Of a DNA stretch of 64,000 bases, positions 38,229-49,914 are shown piece by piece. How positions within the stretch are numbered: the first letter of the stretch is position 1; the number at the start of each line of letters is the position of its first letter. Position numbers and translations under genes: made by a program. Below the pieces are notes generated by a model, which saw only the letters and a list, made by a program, of their open reading frames with translations, ran no database searches and was not told the DNA's origin. The DNA is from Isoetes taiwanensis (lineage: Eukaryota; Streptophyta; Lycopodiopsida; Isoetales; Isoetaceae), in NCBI GenBank assembly GCA_021234155.1, contig JAJEKV010000001.1, positions 24,295,189-24,359,188 on the forward strand, given 5' to 3'.

Positions 38229-39456
38229 TTCCCACAAAGCCTAAATTAAGCCTAAAGATAAGGCAACAATTCTGACCCATAACTTTAGCAGATAATTTGG
38301 GTCATTGTACAATAGATTTGCCACATGCAGACATGTCGTCATGCACATCTATGAGGAAGACCATTGGTCAACATAGTGCATGGCTATTATCTATCATCTA
38401 CATTTGAGAAGTGCACTTTGACATCATCTTAAAGTGGAATAAGGCTACATGGTGAGTATAAATTTGATTCTGAAGTAATCTTGTGTTTTCTGGTTGCATG
38501 TCTCTGAAGGCATTAGCTTCATGAGCTGCAAGCATATAAAGGAGAATTGTCTTGCAATGCTAAAGTTTCAGCACCTCAGTTTAAATGGGCTCAAAGACCT
38601 TGGTAATACTAATGCTAGTGTTCTTAGTTTCTAGAAAAAAGCGGTCGAGGAATTTAAAGACAAATCTAATGGGGCAGCTAACAAATCAAACATTATCTCC
38701 AGTTGTCATATATTGTGTGAATGTTGCATCAATGATGAAGGCATCTTTATATCGATGTTGGCATGCAGTTGAACACAAGAAACATTATCAATATCGGTTA
38801 CCATCCATGCAAATTAATAGGTCTATGGGACCCAATCAAAAGAGCACATCAAACATATTACTGTCATCCCCCTCTGGAAGGGTTTTTGAGGGAGAAACCT
38901 TGGCAGAAGAATGTAGATAAATTAAACAAGGATATATCATGATACATGATGATACATGTCAAGATACTATTCCTACATATCCATTACCTCATGAAGATAA
39001 AATCCCAGTAACTGCATTGAAGCCATGTTCAACATCAGATGCAATGACTAGTTAGGCAAGATCAACTTAGCATGGCGTGCCCAAATATGTTAGAATGTCA
39101 GATAGTTCTGAAGAGTGTCAGCCCTTCAGCTTCACCTCCTGACATAATAGAGCTTCTCTCATCAGTACATCTGCTACTTGGGCATGGAACTTCATGTGAG
39201 AGAGGACGTGTGTCTAGAGTCACTCGCCCAATGAGGTTATCCCCTGCTTCTTCAAGAAGTTCGTGGACTACCATATTGTGGCACATGTGCCTCTACTCTT
39301 GTTGGTCTCTGAACAACGAGGCAATGCTCGCCATCCTGGTAGGCCTGTGAGGGTTTGCTTGTTGCTAATGCTAGAGAGCATATGATTGAGGCTGTCAGGA
39401 CAAGGAAGGCGACATCCGCACTTCTGGGCTGATTGTGAATAGCAGCACAACTTGTT
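38229..39456 (+). repeat. Right arm of the large inverted repeat
   Basis: This is the partner of 24583-26035 in opposite orientation. It contains the related frame starting MGSKTLVILMLVFLVSRKKR and a diverged copy of the short retroelement 3' end at about 38800-38930. The outer end coincides with CTTCTGGGCTGATTRTGAAT in both arms. The bases next to the inner end read GGAGTTTTCCCAC, sharing GAGTTTTCC with the end of the 4.9-kb element at 26036. Confidence 0.9.
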
Positions 39457-39719
39457 GAATGGCTTTCAGCCCTTGGAGCAAAAAGCTTAGCTCTTGCTAG
39501 AGCAATTCTAGTCTTGCCAACTCATGTATTCAATGCCATAACTGCTCATGGGAATCGAGTTGTGGCAATGGGGGGCTACAGGTGAAGTTCTTATTCCTAG
39601 AGGGCAGCCAAAACTAATTCCTCCCTTCAAGACTGTTAAAGACTCTAGCCAACTAGTGAAGGGCATCAAGGATTATATAACACTGGGATGATGTTTGAAA
39701 TGGAAAGCACACCTCCACT

Positions 39720-40335
39720 ATGAAGAAAAATCACATGGAATCTCTAATCAATTACTGGAAGAAAGTTGTGACATGCTTAGAAATAGAACAGCCATGTGGG
39801 GGGGAGATGAGAGACGGGTTCTTACCAGAGTCCAGATGGGAGGGTTCTCATGGAGCAAGCACATCTAAGAAAGTTGACTTGGATCCTAACAATGGTTCCA
39901 AGTGGTTTGTGGGAAGTAAGGCCTCAAAGCCGAAGTGGTTTGATCTTCCTGAGTTGGATCCCTTTGAGGACATCAAGGAAGGATACTTTGTGCTAGTAAG
40001 GCCTGTTGTCCAATATGATTAGGGGTGGCACTCTCTGATGTAACCACCACCGTGGCTGATGGAGAGGAGTTGCGTCTTGGATTCCAAATTCAATATTGGG
40101 AGCCCATTGGAAGACACAAGAAGGGCGACTTGAAGGAGCTATACACCGACTGCTGGGAGAAGAAGTGGAGGGCAAATCATGCTGATCCTCAAAGGAGGAA
40201 ATTGGTGGAGTGTGTGGTATGGTCATATCCAACTTGTCACATTTCAAAGGACAAGACACACAAGATCCCAAAAAGGGAGATGGACAAAGCCACGAGCAAC
40301 CTCCATGCTATAGCATTGTATGAGGGTAGATAATA
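39720..40335 (+). pseudogene. DUF7869-like transposon protein, C-terminal fragment
   Basis: Two adjacent frames (39720-40022 and 40025-40333) read FEDIKEGYFVLVRPVVQYD, then FQIQYWEPIGRHKKGDLKEL, a CWEKKW motif and AVVWSYPT-type sequence. This resembles the C-terminal end of DUF7869-containing proteins, which occur in many copies in plant and animal genomes and look transposon-derived. A stop after VVQYD separates the frames. It follows the right inverted arm in the same orientation and may belong to the same ancient unit. The family call is from memory of its pattern and needs a profile search. Confidence 0.5.
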
Positions 40336-40450
40336 TTGAGAAGCTTGAAAACTTTCTCAACTCGTGGTCTGTAAAATTTATGAGGAAGACAAGTTACCCA
40401 GTTCTTTGTGTATCATGTGTAATTCTATTCAAGCATTCAATTCAGAATTT

Positions 40451-41043
40451 TTTTTTTTAGTATGAGTCCCATTTTCAGTCTAAGTCCCAAACGTCGAGAT
40501 CTGACCCACTTTAATTAAATGCGACTTCATCCATGTAGGACACTTACTATGTGGTCTGATGAGCAAGAGCATTCCATTCTTAACATCTTGGTAACGATCA
40601 AAAATTTCGACCGGGTTCTTAGGTTGACCCGAAAAGGGTCTTATATAGTGAGGCGGTTTGCTGTATTCATCCATCAACACGTTCTTGGATTCTTTCAATG
40701 CACTTTGCCTGGTGATGGGCCAAAAATCTTGAATGAGTGCTCTACCAGATTGAACATCCCCAAGCACACACATTAAAGCGGACTAGTAGTCAATGACCTC
40801 ATTCATATATGTGTTGGATCATGAGCTGTTGCAAGCCCTAGAGATGAATGCCTAGTGAATCATGTACTTGGCAATAGACGATCGCAAATTATTTCTTTCA
40901 AGCTCCCATAAGGTTGGGCGGTCTTAGTTGATGTCGAGATAAAAAAAGATCATTGTCATCTTCCTTCCATATCTTGATTCCTTTTTCTAGTAGCCACTCT
41001 TCCCTGGCCTCATCTTGTAGTACATGAGTGGTCACCCATTATT
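40451..41043 (-). mobile_element. Retro-insertion with poly(A) and 12-bp duplications
   Basis: AATTCAGAATTT occurs at 40439-40450 and again at 41044-41055. Between them, on the minus strand, sequence ends in an A-run (T-run at 40448-40458). This is the structure left by LINE-driven retrotransposition. The insert contains a minus-strand 97-codon frame (40773-40480) ending in HLIKVGQISTFGT and the ~75-bp 3' motif shared with 12.78 kb. I do not recognise the encoded protein; the insert may be a LINE 3' fragment or a processed transcript. Confidence 0.75.
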
Positions 41044-41055
41044 AATTCAGAATTT

Positions 41056-43200
41056 GAAGAGAAGAAGTTCTAAATGACCACATAAACAGTTCTTCTTGTC
41101 AGGGATAAAGCCTTTCACAAATTCCTTCCAAGTAGGTACCTCAATGACAAGGTAGGGTACAGGAGACTTGAAACTACATTCCTTAAAGAGTTGCATAAGT
41201 TCAGAAATAGTCAAGCATCCGATCTTCTCAAGAGAGTTTAGTAGTTTCCAAAGAAGAAGAAGAAGAAGAGATTTTAACGTCACGCCACAAGGCAGCGTCC
41301 TATCGGACATGTGACACTTTACAACACACCCAGATGGGTCCTGCCCCCACCACTTTACATTGCTGAAGTGGGTCCTTCCCCCACTAACTTTACATTGCAT
41401 GGCCACTTTCACGACGAGGCGTTGAACCCGTGACCTTGGGTATGGCAGTTTAACGTCTTACCACAGGACCCATCAGAGAGCATCTATGTCATCATGGGTG
41501 TGTCTGGCCATCATGAACCCCAACTGCACCTGATCAAAGACACCCAACCAAACTAGGTATGATAAGTAAGAGAACATATATCTGTTCTTGTTCTGACCTG
41601 AGCAATTATCTAGCTGCAAGTAGAGCCTCCTGGGTAGCTTCTTTGTTTCCACAAGCCCCTTTGGAGGAGGCATAGTGCCACTGCCATTGACTACCTTAGT
41701 CCTCAAAGCTTTGGTGCTCGGAATTGTTTCTGCCCAACAGCTTTCAGGTCCATCTGCATCTCTCAAATGGCCCCAACTATCATTAGATGCATTCTCGAGA
41801 GTCTTCAGCTCATAATTCAAGGATCCAACATGAAAGTTAGAATCGTCAGGCCAAAGGTCTAATGAAAAGTGGCCCAAGGTACCAATACTATGTCCATGCA
41901 TCAGAGCACCTGTTAGACTCACTTTGAGGCGATCTCCTCTCCACACAGATTTTGCTAGCTTTTCTAGATGGGGAACCATGGTCTTATTGTGATCCATTTT
42001 ATCATGTATAATGGTTAAGGCATGCTCTGGAGAAAGGTGAGATAAAGCTCTCTAAGATCAGTAAAGATTTTTACATGAGATTTGCGCTGTCATATGTGCT
42101 TTTCTTTCAATTGCAAGCTCTCTTCTCTCATTTGTATCTCTTGTCTTAGCAAGCTTTTCCTTTATCACAATACAACTATTACACTTCGAAAAAGCAATTC
42201 TTAGCAATTGCAACCGCTGAATGGTTCTCCTTCCATCCAGCTAGAAAGGATGAGGGAAAGACATGCTTTACTGTCATCTTTGTAACGGACATCTCCTGAT
42301 GTATATCTTTTTTAGTCAATATGGAAGGCAGCCTCTTCACATATTGTCTGATGCCCTCACTCATAACTTTTGAGCGGTATGGCATCGTTTCCACATTTTC
42401 ATCTATATACATAAATTGCACAACATTACCAGCCAGTGTATGAGATCTCATCTTCTTAGAACCACAGTTTCCACGTTCTGCAATTCTATGGCCCTCCAAG
42501 AAGAGCTTTCTCCATTTGTAGAATGTAGAAATGGGAATGCCATAAGCTCTATGCCATGCTTTCACGCACACCTGCTTGTTTTGCAGCATTATTTCTTTCA
42601 CATTACCATTTTCAGAGCACAGATCTAGCATACTGTATTCCGTTGTGCGCCCTGAGCATCTCATATTCCAGTAGAAGGTCCTCGTCTCAGCTACCTCTTT
42701 GAAAATAAAATTAGCACATCTTCTCAGGCAACACAATGATGACCTGAAGTCGAGAATAGTTTCAGCAATGGTTTTTCTTTCACACTTACTCAGGTGTGGA
42801 CGTGCACTTGGTCTCTGATTGACCATCTTGTAGGGTCTTTTCTTAGATATGCTCACCTCCTGTTCCAGAATATATGGGTCATTTTCCACAATCATCTCCT
42901 TGATTGCCACCACTAGTTTGGAAATAGGAACATTGTCAACAAGTACCAATGCAATTGGCCATCACACCAGATCATGCATTTGCAACATTTCTGCACATGC
43001 TTGGCACCACAATGTAATCTTGGTAGGCATGGGAAACAGGCCCATGATGGTAGCTGCTAACCATTCATCTCCCAACTTCATATCACCTACAACATGGTTT
43101 GGATCCGGAAAAATGATGATGCCAGTTGCGTAAGCCAGATTGCAGCATTCATGCAACAAAATACATGGCTTCTCTACAAGCTCAGAGATCCCATACATCG
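41056..43200 (-). pseudogene. DUF7869-like transposon protein, larger fragment
   Basis: The minus-strand frame 42949-42179 (256 codons) contains VCVKAWHRAYGIPISTFYKW, an HTH-like segment typical of the N-terminal part of these proteins. 41997-41473 contains LYLQLDNCSGQNKNRYMFSY and ARHTHDDIDAL, matching the QxDN...NKNR and GHTHEDID signatures of DUF7869, an RNase-H-like transposase-type fold by inference. The frame breaks between 42179 and 41998. After the SINE at 41237-41474 the coding sense resumes (ECSFKSPVPYLVIEV). An upstream frame to 43198 may be the N-terminus. Its orientation is opposite to the fragment at 39.7 kb. Confidence 0.6.
41237..41474 (-). mobile_element. tRNA-derived SINE with (TTC)n tail
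   Basis: On the minus strand the insert starts near GATGGGTCCTGTGGTAAGAC (A-box-like) and has TCACGGGTTCAACGCCTC (good B box, about 41410-41427). It ends with a TTC repeat (AAG repeat at 41250-41270 on the plus strand). AGAGAG flanks both ends (41231-41236, 41475-41480). The middle has a duplicated GCAATGTAAAGT...GGACCCA unit. It splits the DUF7869-like frame straight after HTHDDIDAL, and homology resumes on the other side. Confidence 0.75.
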
Positions 43201-45133
43201 CAACTCAGTTCATTGCGACATATGTTGACCAAATTAGAATAGCAAGAATCCTAAGACATCTCAATCCCTTCAGAAATAATACGTTTCTCTGGGGCAAACT
43301 TATTTTTATATTTATCTTTTTCATTCTTGCAAAATTTCTTTCTTCATGTATATTTGATCACCTTTTTATAAATAGCATATATCCAATGTCTCATCTATGA
43401 ACTTGGTATAAAAATATTATTTCAATTTGATATCGGTCAAGCGATAGCCAAATGTTGTTACATAATTAATTCAATTGACTGTAGAATTAGTTGTTCGCAT
43501 GCTTCCACAAGGACCTTCAAAATAAAAACTAAGAAAATACTACAAATTATGTAGATTCTTTTTATTTGAATAAAAAGCCCTTAACACATTAGCTTCAGAT
43601 AAGGAGAGTGGAGCTTCAAGTTTTCTTTAGCCATATTCACATTAGCTCCTTCGTGCATTGGAAATGTATCCTTAGAAATCTGAAAAGATATTCTAAGGTG
43701 CTATTTATATGGCTTTTATTTCATACGAGACATAGACTCTTTCTTTTAGAACTTAGCTCATCATACGAGATTCAAACTCTGGATCCATTATATTAGTAAA
43801 TGCTCCAAAACTCTAAGGTCACGTATAAAAGAGGGCTACGTTGAGGCAATGAAGAAGGATCAGAAGGGGGTCGCTTTTCATAAAATAGAAGCTGAATGTA
43901 ATTTGCAAAAAATTGAGCTAATCAAAATGCCCTTTGCTGCTTGTAAAATAGCTTTGCCCCTTTTGTTGTCATAACAGATGCAAGCACAACTGACAAAAAT
44001 ATGGACTGCAAAATACATCATGAAGTAGATTGTTTGCAAAGATGTAGAGAATATGTGCCAGTTAAGTTCATAAACATTGTATTTGTGAGCAATAATTCTT
44101 GCATGCCGTCAATTTAATGAGAAAGCTATCTAAAAAGCTATATATCTAATATGTAGCATTATAACAGGGGTTTTTTTTTGTGATTTTATACGCTTTTTGG
44201 CATGGTTTTCATATGATTTCACGGGCGTATTCACGTAGACGTACTAAACGGTATTTCTAGAGTGCACCCATTTGTTAGCCATTGATTTTAAAGAAAAGGG
44301 AAAATCGTGTGGTTGAGGGGCTTTTATTGTTTGCATGTTTTTTAGTTTAGGTTTCAAAAAATAGCGTGGCAAGAAAGTAAAGGAGGGCAAAGAAAAATTT
44401 GTTTCTTTGGCAAGAAATGGCGGAACAGACGGCTATGGTGGCGGACGGAATGGAGCTGCTACTTCTTTCTTCTCTTCTTTCTCTTTCATATTCCTTCCCT
44501 CCCATTTTTTTTCTTAGGTGGTGGCCGGTGCGCTCTTCTTTCTGGAAGGTCACGGAGCGAAAGGCATGCGATTGCTATGGCTTTGTTTTCGTTTCTTCCA
44601 AAGAATCGATAGAACTGCTTCAATCTGCCCAATCTCTACACTTTGCACCTTATTTTGTGATTCTAATGCTTCAATCTGCTTAGGTTCAGTAGATTCAATC
44701 TGCCCGACTTCTTCATTGACCAGTGACTGCCATGAAAATAGAACAATATTCTCATCTATAGCTCCATGCTTATCTTTCTCTCTTCCATTCCATGGAACAG
44801 CAAATCACTAGAATGACAAGCTTAGGGCTTCTAGAACTGCATCGGATGGAGCGGAGGAGATACGATTAACTGTCAGGCAGGGTTTTGGCATACGCAAATA
44901 TTAGGTTAATATTAAAAAAAGCAAAAAAAAAAAACCAAGGGGGACATGCAAGCCCATTGGAACTCTAGGTTTTCAGGAGCCCCATCGCAACTGCTTCCCC
45001 ATCGGACTAAGGCAAGGAACGGCTACAGAAGGAATCGGTTTCTTTCAGATGGACTGCGAAAACAAACTTCAATTGTGCAAAAAGCAGCTTAAGGATTATG
45101 TCATTCAACATTGCTATTTTCTTTCTGCTCCAG
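43201..45133. other. Intergenic DNA with unassigned small ORFs
   Basis: No gene recognised. Two overlapping plus-strand frames near 44399-44811 start with MAEQTAMVADGMELLLLSS-type residues but have no known domain. The last 30 bases before 45134 are a pyrimidine-rich intron 3' end belonging to the ABCB pseudogene. Confidence 0.45.
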
Positions 45134-45945
45134 GTTGGAAAGTTCACTCAGCTTATGACAACATTTTTGGGTGGATTTCTTGTTGCTTTTATCACAGGAT
45201 GGAAGCTTACACTTGTCATGCTTTCTACGTTGCCACTTATTGTTACTGCTGGAGCCATGATGTCTGTTGTAATTACGAAAATGTCTAGCCGAGGACAAGC
45301 TGCATATGCAGAAGCAAGGTCAATTGTAGATCAAGTTGTTACTGCAATCAAAACTGTAAGTTCAATTCATCATATGCTTATGGCTAAGGATGATCTTGAA
45401 AGCATATAATTTGACCTTCACATGTTGCTTCATTTACTGGAGAGAAAAGAGCAGTAGAAAACTAGGATAAAGCTTTGAAGAAGGCCTATAGTGCTGGTAT
45501 ACAACAAGGCATCGCTGCTGGTCTAACTTTGGGTTTCTTATTGTTGATAGTATTTTCAAGCTATGCATTGGCTCTTTGGTATGGATCAAAGCTAGTCCTC
45601 AATGAGGGATTTTCTGGTGGAACTGTAATGAACGTTATTTTTGCAGTTCTCACAGGAGGCATGTAAGAACTATTTCAAAAACCCTTTAGCATCTATTCCA
45701 AGTTGGCTTCAACTAATAGTGTTAAGACTGCTATGTGCTTTTAGGTCAAACTTCCCTTGCTTGCATGCATTTGCATTTGGACGGACGGTAGCGCTTATAA
45801 GATGTTTGAAGTCATTCAAAGAATTCCTGAAATAGATGTATGCAAAACAGATGGTGTAACGGTTGAAAATATGAAGGAAAATGTGGAGTTTAGGGATGTC
45901 GATTTTACCTATCCCAACAGACCAGGCTTGATACAGGATCTGTAT
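45134..45945 (+). pseudogene. ABCB (P-glycoprotein/MDR) transporter fragment
   Basis: Exon 45134-45355 encodes GKFTQLMTTFLGGFLVAFIT..., GWKLTLVMLSTLPLIVTAGA and SRGQAAYAEARSIVDQVV, the intracellular-loop and membrane region of plant ABCB exporters. The next exon from 45426 gives VASFTGEKRAVEN, a stop, then KKAYSAGIQQGIAAGLTLGF and GFSGGTVMNVIFAVLTGGM. A third from about 45746 gives CLHAFAFG, YKMFEVIQRIPEID and FTYPNRPG. Defects: the acceptor before VASFTGE reads CAT instead of CAG, an in-frame TAG sits where Tyr is usual, two single-base frame shifts lie in the third exon, and homology ends before the Walker A motif. The N-terminal helices and both nucleotide-binding domains are missing. It is a dead fragment. 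Confidence 0.88.
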
Positions 45946-46036
45946 AAATGGTTTCATTTGCCATGTAGATCCTTTTTATTTTTTCTCCTTTCCGAGATTA
46001 TCCATGAAAGTTTAATCTTGCTATCCGGTTATGATT

Positions 46037-46168
46037 CACATGTTGGGAGGTTGTCCATCATTTTTATCCTGACCCTGATGGTAACATATGCATATGCATG
46101 GACACATGTTGGGAGGCTGTCCATCATTTTTATCCTGACCCTGATGGTAACATATGCATATGCATGGA
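46037..46168. repeat. 66-bp tandem duplication
   Basis: Two adjacent units starting CACATGTTGGGAGGYTGTCC differ at one base. They lie just past the ABCB homology and keep one reading frame, giving the phrase HVGRLSIIFILTLMVTYAYA twice. Confidence 0.95.
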
Positions 46169-46556
46169 CATTAGAAAGTGAAGGTTACGTATTTGCACGT
46201 TGGAAAGGCACAGATTATTTCATGCTTTTAGAAAGAAGATCATATCATAGGAGTTTTCAAACAGATCTAGGTGCGACTATAGAGAACATTTGGAGGCTTT
46301 TCAAAAGATATGTTAACCAATATTTTGTCATACACTCATAGCTCAATGTTAAATATATTCTTGCTGTCTTTATATCTTGACAAATTGCATGTTCCTCTTC
46401 AAACTAATCCAAGTTCTAGCATGAACCATGCCCTCTTATACATGTGTTCAACTAGAATATCCAAGCTTCTTAGTAATTAATATATAGATCCTTAAAGTTT
46501 TGTTAGGGCCCGAAGGGCCCAAATTGTTTTTTAGTATAACAACTAACACATAACTA

Positions 46557-46930
46557 TCATTAACATTAATTAACACAAACCATTGGGTCCAACACATTTA
46601 AATTAAAATCCCCCTTAAACCCCCTTTGGTTTGGGCAGCGAGAGCCCTTATAATTATGTTTTGTACGTACAAAATCAACACCATATAGTATATTGTCTTA
46701 AATCTTATAGTATTTTGCAAATCTTGTTATACAGTATAACAAATTCTGTACATCCATACCCCACAAACGAGGAACTTTGTGTACGGTGTAGATTAAGGAA
46801 TAAGGGGTAAATATGCCTATCCAACAGCTTTCGTTCCCGTGTGAATATGCACCCAAACCAAAGGGGGTTTAAGAGGGATTTTAATTTAAATGTGTTGGAC
46901 CCAATGGTTTGTGTAAATTAATGTTAATGA
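46557..46930. mobile_element. Foldback MITE with 79-bp inverted ends
   Basis: 46557-46635 and 46852-46930 are reverse complements with only a few differences. Shared parts include ACACAAACCATTGGGTCCAA and AAACCCCCTTTGGTTTGGG. The 216-bp centre is AT-rich. No coding capacity. Outer target duplications are not clear; ATCATTAAC is common to both ends. Confidence 0.88.
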
Positions 46931-46952
46931 TCTTTCTTGCATGCCTTCAGTT

Positions 46953-47085
46953 TGATAGAATAGAATAGAATAGAATAGAATAGATTTTTAGCGTCCACGG
47001 AGACCGACTGGCCTATGGGACCCAAACAAAAAGAGAGCAGCAAACGTATTACTTACAGGATTAAAAAACCCCCGCCCCGAAGTTT
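46953..47085 (-). mobile_element. LINE/SINE 3' end with (TTCTA)n tail
   Basis: Plus-strand GAATA repeats (about 46955-46983) are followed by TTTTTAGCGTCCACGGAGACC and GGCCTATGGGACCCAAACAA, matching the LINE 3' end at 10.9 kb and the plus-strand copies at 25.2 and 49.9 kb. It lies immediately beside the foldback MITE. Confidence 0.7.
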
Positions 47086-47089
47086 GATG

Positions 47090-49914
47090 AAAAAGCTTTA
47101 AAAAAAACTCTATAGTCATTATATTGTTATCTAATGCTTTAATACTAGATTAGTAAAATCATTAATTGATATGTACCACAAGATTTGCTCACGCTGTACA
47201 TTTTCATTTTGTATTCTGATGTACCTTAGATATCAATTACGCTTCAAAATCACTAATGATTACCTTATTAAGCATGTCTACAGTCGTTGGGCTACAAAAA
47301 GCTTCCATATTGGGTCATCAATAACGAGCTCCGAACTTCACCTGAAAAGAATAAAGTCTGAAAATCACCAGAATTAGTTTTGAGAAGGGACTCTAATTAC
47401 TTTAACATTAACATATGTCAAATGGATAGTAAGATCTTCATTAGACCAAACTAAGTGACTTGATTTTGGAATGAAGGAAAAATCAACAAGAACTTTATAT
47501 CCTTGGTGAAAAATTATTCCCACAAATTATCATCGTTATGTCCAATCATATTACCAGTTCCCAGGTTTATCCATGTTGCAAATCACTTGTCGACTGAGTT
47601 ATCATCTTGCTCACAAACAAACTCACATCAGAGGAACAAATGAAACCATTGAGTGATATACACATTGTGGTTTCTGACGTTTTGGCAAGGATAATTCTTT
47701 TTCAAGATCGATGATACTAAATAGCCCAGCTTCAAATATATAATAGAGGAAACGAGTGTAACAAACCTCAGAACATAACAAATGGTTGCTATTTTTATGC
47801 CAAAGCCACTTATATGGTCTATATGCTATTTTCTGTTGGGAAAAAGAAGGAAAACGAGATACTAAAAAAATTTCCGTGAGCTTCCAGAGCAAAAGCTTCC
47901 GCGATAAAAAAACAGAAAATCTATCCGATCCGAACTCCCAAAGAATGAAAGCTCTTCAAGGCTGGGATAATCTGGAGCAAAATCCGACCTCTTCAAATCT
48001 GGAGGATAATCTGAGAGCTAAAACGTTTCTACGGGCCGAAGATCAAATATGCAAATACTATGATTTCAAGCGATCAAATGTGGTCTTCTTAAGAAACGAC
48101 GTACATACAGAAACCCTTTGATGCCAGAAAACAAAATCTCGCGAATCCAAGCCTTTCTAAATAGACGGCCCAGATCTACTGGGTCCTCCTGCGCATTTTA
48201 CACGGCCCAGATCATGCTGACGGAGGCTGACGTATGAGTGAAAAATATAGTGCCCAATTTTAGTACCATTGGAAAATGAATGACCCCATTTTTTCTCTAC
48301 TTATAATGGAAAATCGATTCTTTTTTCGCATATCAATTGATTCTTCCAAGCATGATTGAATTGAATGGAATGGTTTGAACTTGACTGCCAATATCACTCC
48401 TATATAAATTCTTTCAACATCCATAACCTCCCAAATCCATGCAATATTCGTGAATGTGACATATTACCACCGCCATGGTCATCATCGTCATCATCGAAGC
48501 ATTGTTTTCAAAAAATAACCCATGTGCTTTGTCATGGCAGATGTTGTTCATATCTCTAGCTCTGGTGTTATCGAAATTGATCCCATTGTGGGCCAATAAG
48601 CTTCCAAAGGACTTTTCATAATTTGACAAGGTTGGCCAATCATGCTTATAATGCGATCCCATGATTGACATCCCAACTCATGTTGTTAAGTTGTCACTAT
48701 TCGCATGTCCATTCAGTCGTTCAGACGTCATCAATATAGATGTCATCCTTGTCATTTTGTCGTATAATGATTGTGTCTTTTCATATTTCTGCAACCAGGT
48801 AATTGCCTATCATGAATAAATGTGACAATATTTCTGAACAAATGCAAGTAACAACATCAAATCAAAATGGAACTAGATATAGATATACTACCTACTTTCG
48901 TCTACTACCTCCTAATTAATTGTTTATAATTTAGTTAATAATTTGGTTCAATCAGCTAATGGCATGAATAAGCTTCAAACTTTAACATTCTTGCGTCAAA
49001 TAGAGAAACTAAAGGGAGAAATGAACAAAGTAAAAAATAATAGAATAGAAGAATAGAATAAAGAAACTAAAGGGAGGAAGTGGGTGAGGGAATAAATTTG
49101 ATGATAAAGGCCCTCCAACAACCACACAAGAAGAATAATAATAAAGAATGGCAAGGATTAACTAGCACATTGTAGAAGATTTAGCGGAAAGCCCAACATG
49201 GATGGAAGATGATTGTAGGAGTATAATCTATCAAATTAACCGAAATCCAACGAAAAATATGCTAATATGCTGATGGAGGAGGAGAAGGAGGTTTTAACAC
49301 TAGTCAAAGGGGAGCTTTTTGTGGGAGTCCTTGAGGAATAGGATTATTAGGTTTCACTGACATGTTGCATGCCTGTCTAGATGATTTCTAAATGGGAATT
49401 GGAGGCTCATAGATTTGCAAATGAATTGAAGTAGGTATAAATAGTGTGAACTTGCAGAAATTGATAAAGACCTTACTCGTTGATCCATAAAATCTAGTTT
49501 TTTGAACCCAATATCAAATCACAATCAACCTTCCTTCTTCGATGATGTGAAGTTTGAGGATGGTGATTTTATAGATGCTTTGTCATATAGAAAATAATTG
49601 TTTAAACATTCCTTGATGGAATTTTGATCTAAACTACTTGCTTAAGAAGTTGTCGCTAAATATAGCCGCTATTAAAAGTCTGTTATGGCAATATAAATTA
49701 GTCAGCCTTCCACCAAATAGTAGACAAACTAAGTACATCTAGATAACCTTCCACCAAATATCGGATGAACTAAACACATTCTTGCCAGAAGTTCTTCCAT
49801 GTTGGATTGTTGGTTTAGATAGCCATGTATGTATTTTCTCGAATGAATGTCTCGTACAATTAATGATATGTACCACAGTGTATCACGATGCATATTTATA
49901 TAGTTTGTCAACAT
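47090..49914. other. Intergenic DNA without recognised gene
   Basis: A plus-strand 111-codon frame (47786-48121) is hydrophilic and unrecognised. The stretch 47880-48260 looks like leader or promoter sequence. A short TCATCATCG microsatellite lies near 48478-48498. A direct repeat GAAACTAAAGGGAG occurs near 49007 and 49061. Confidence 0.45.
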
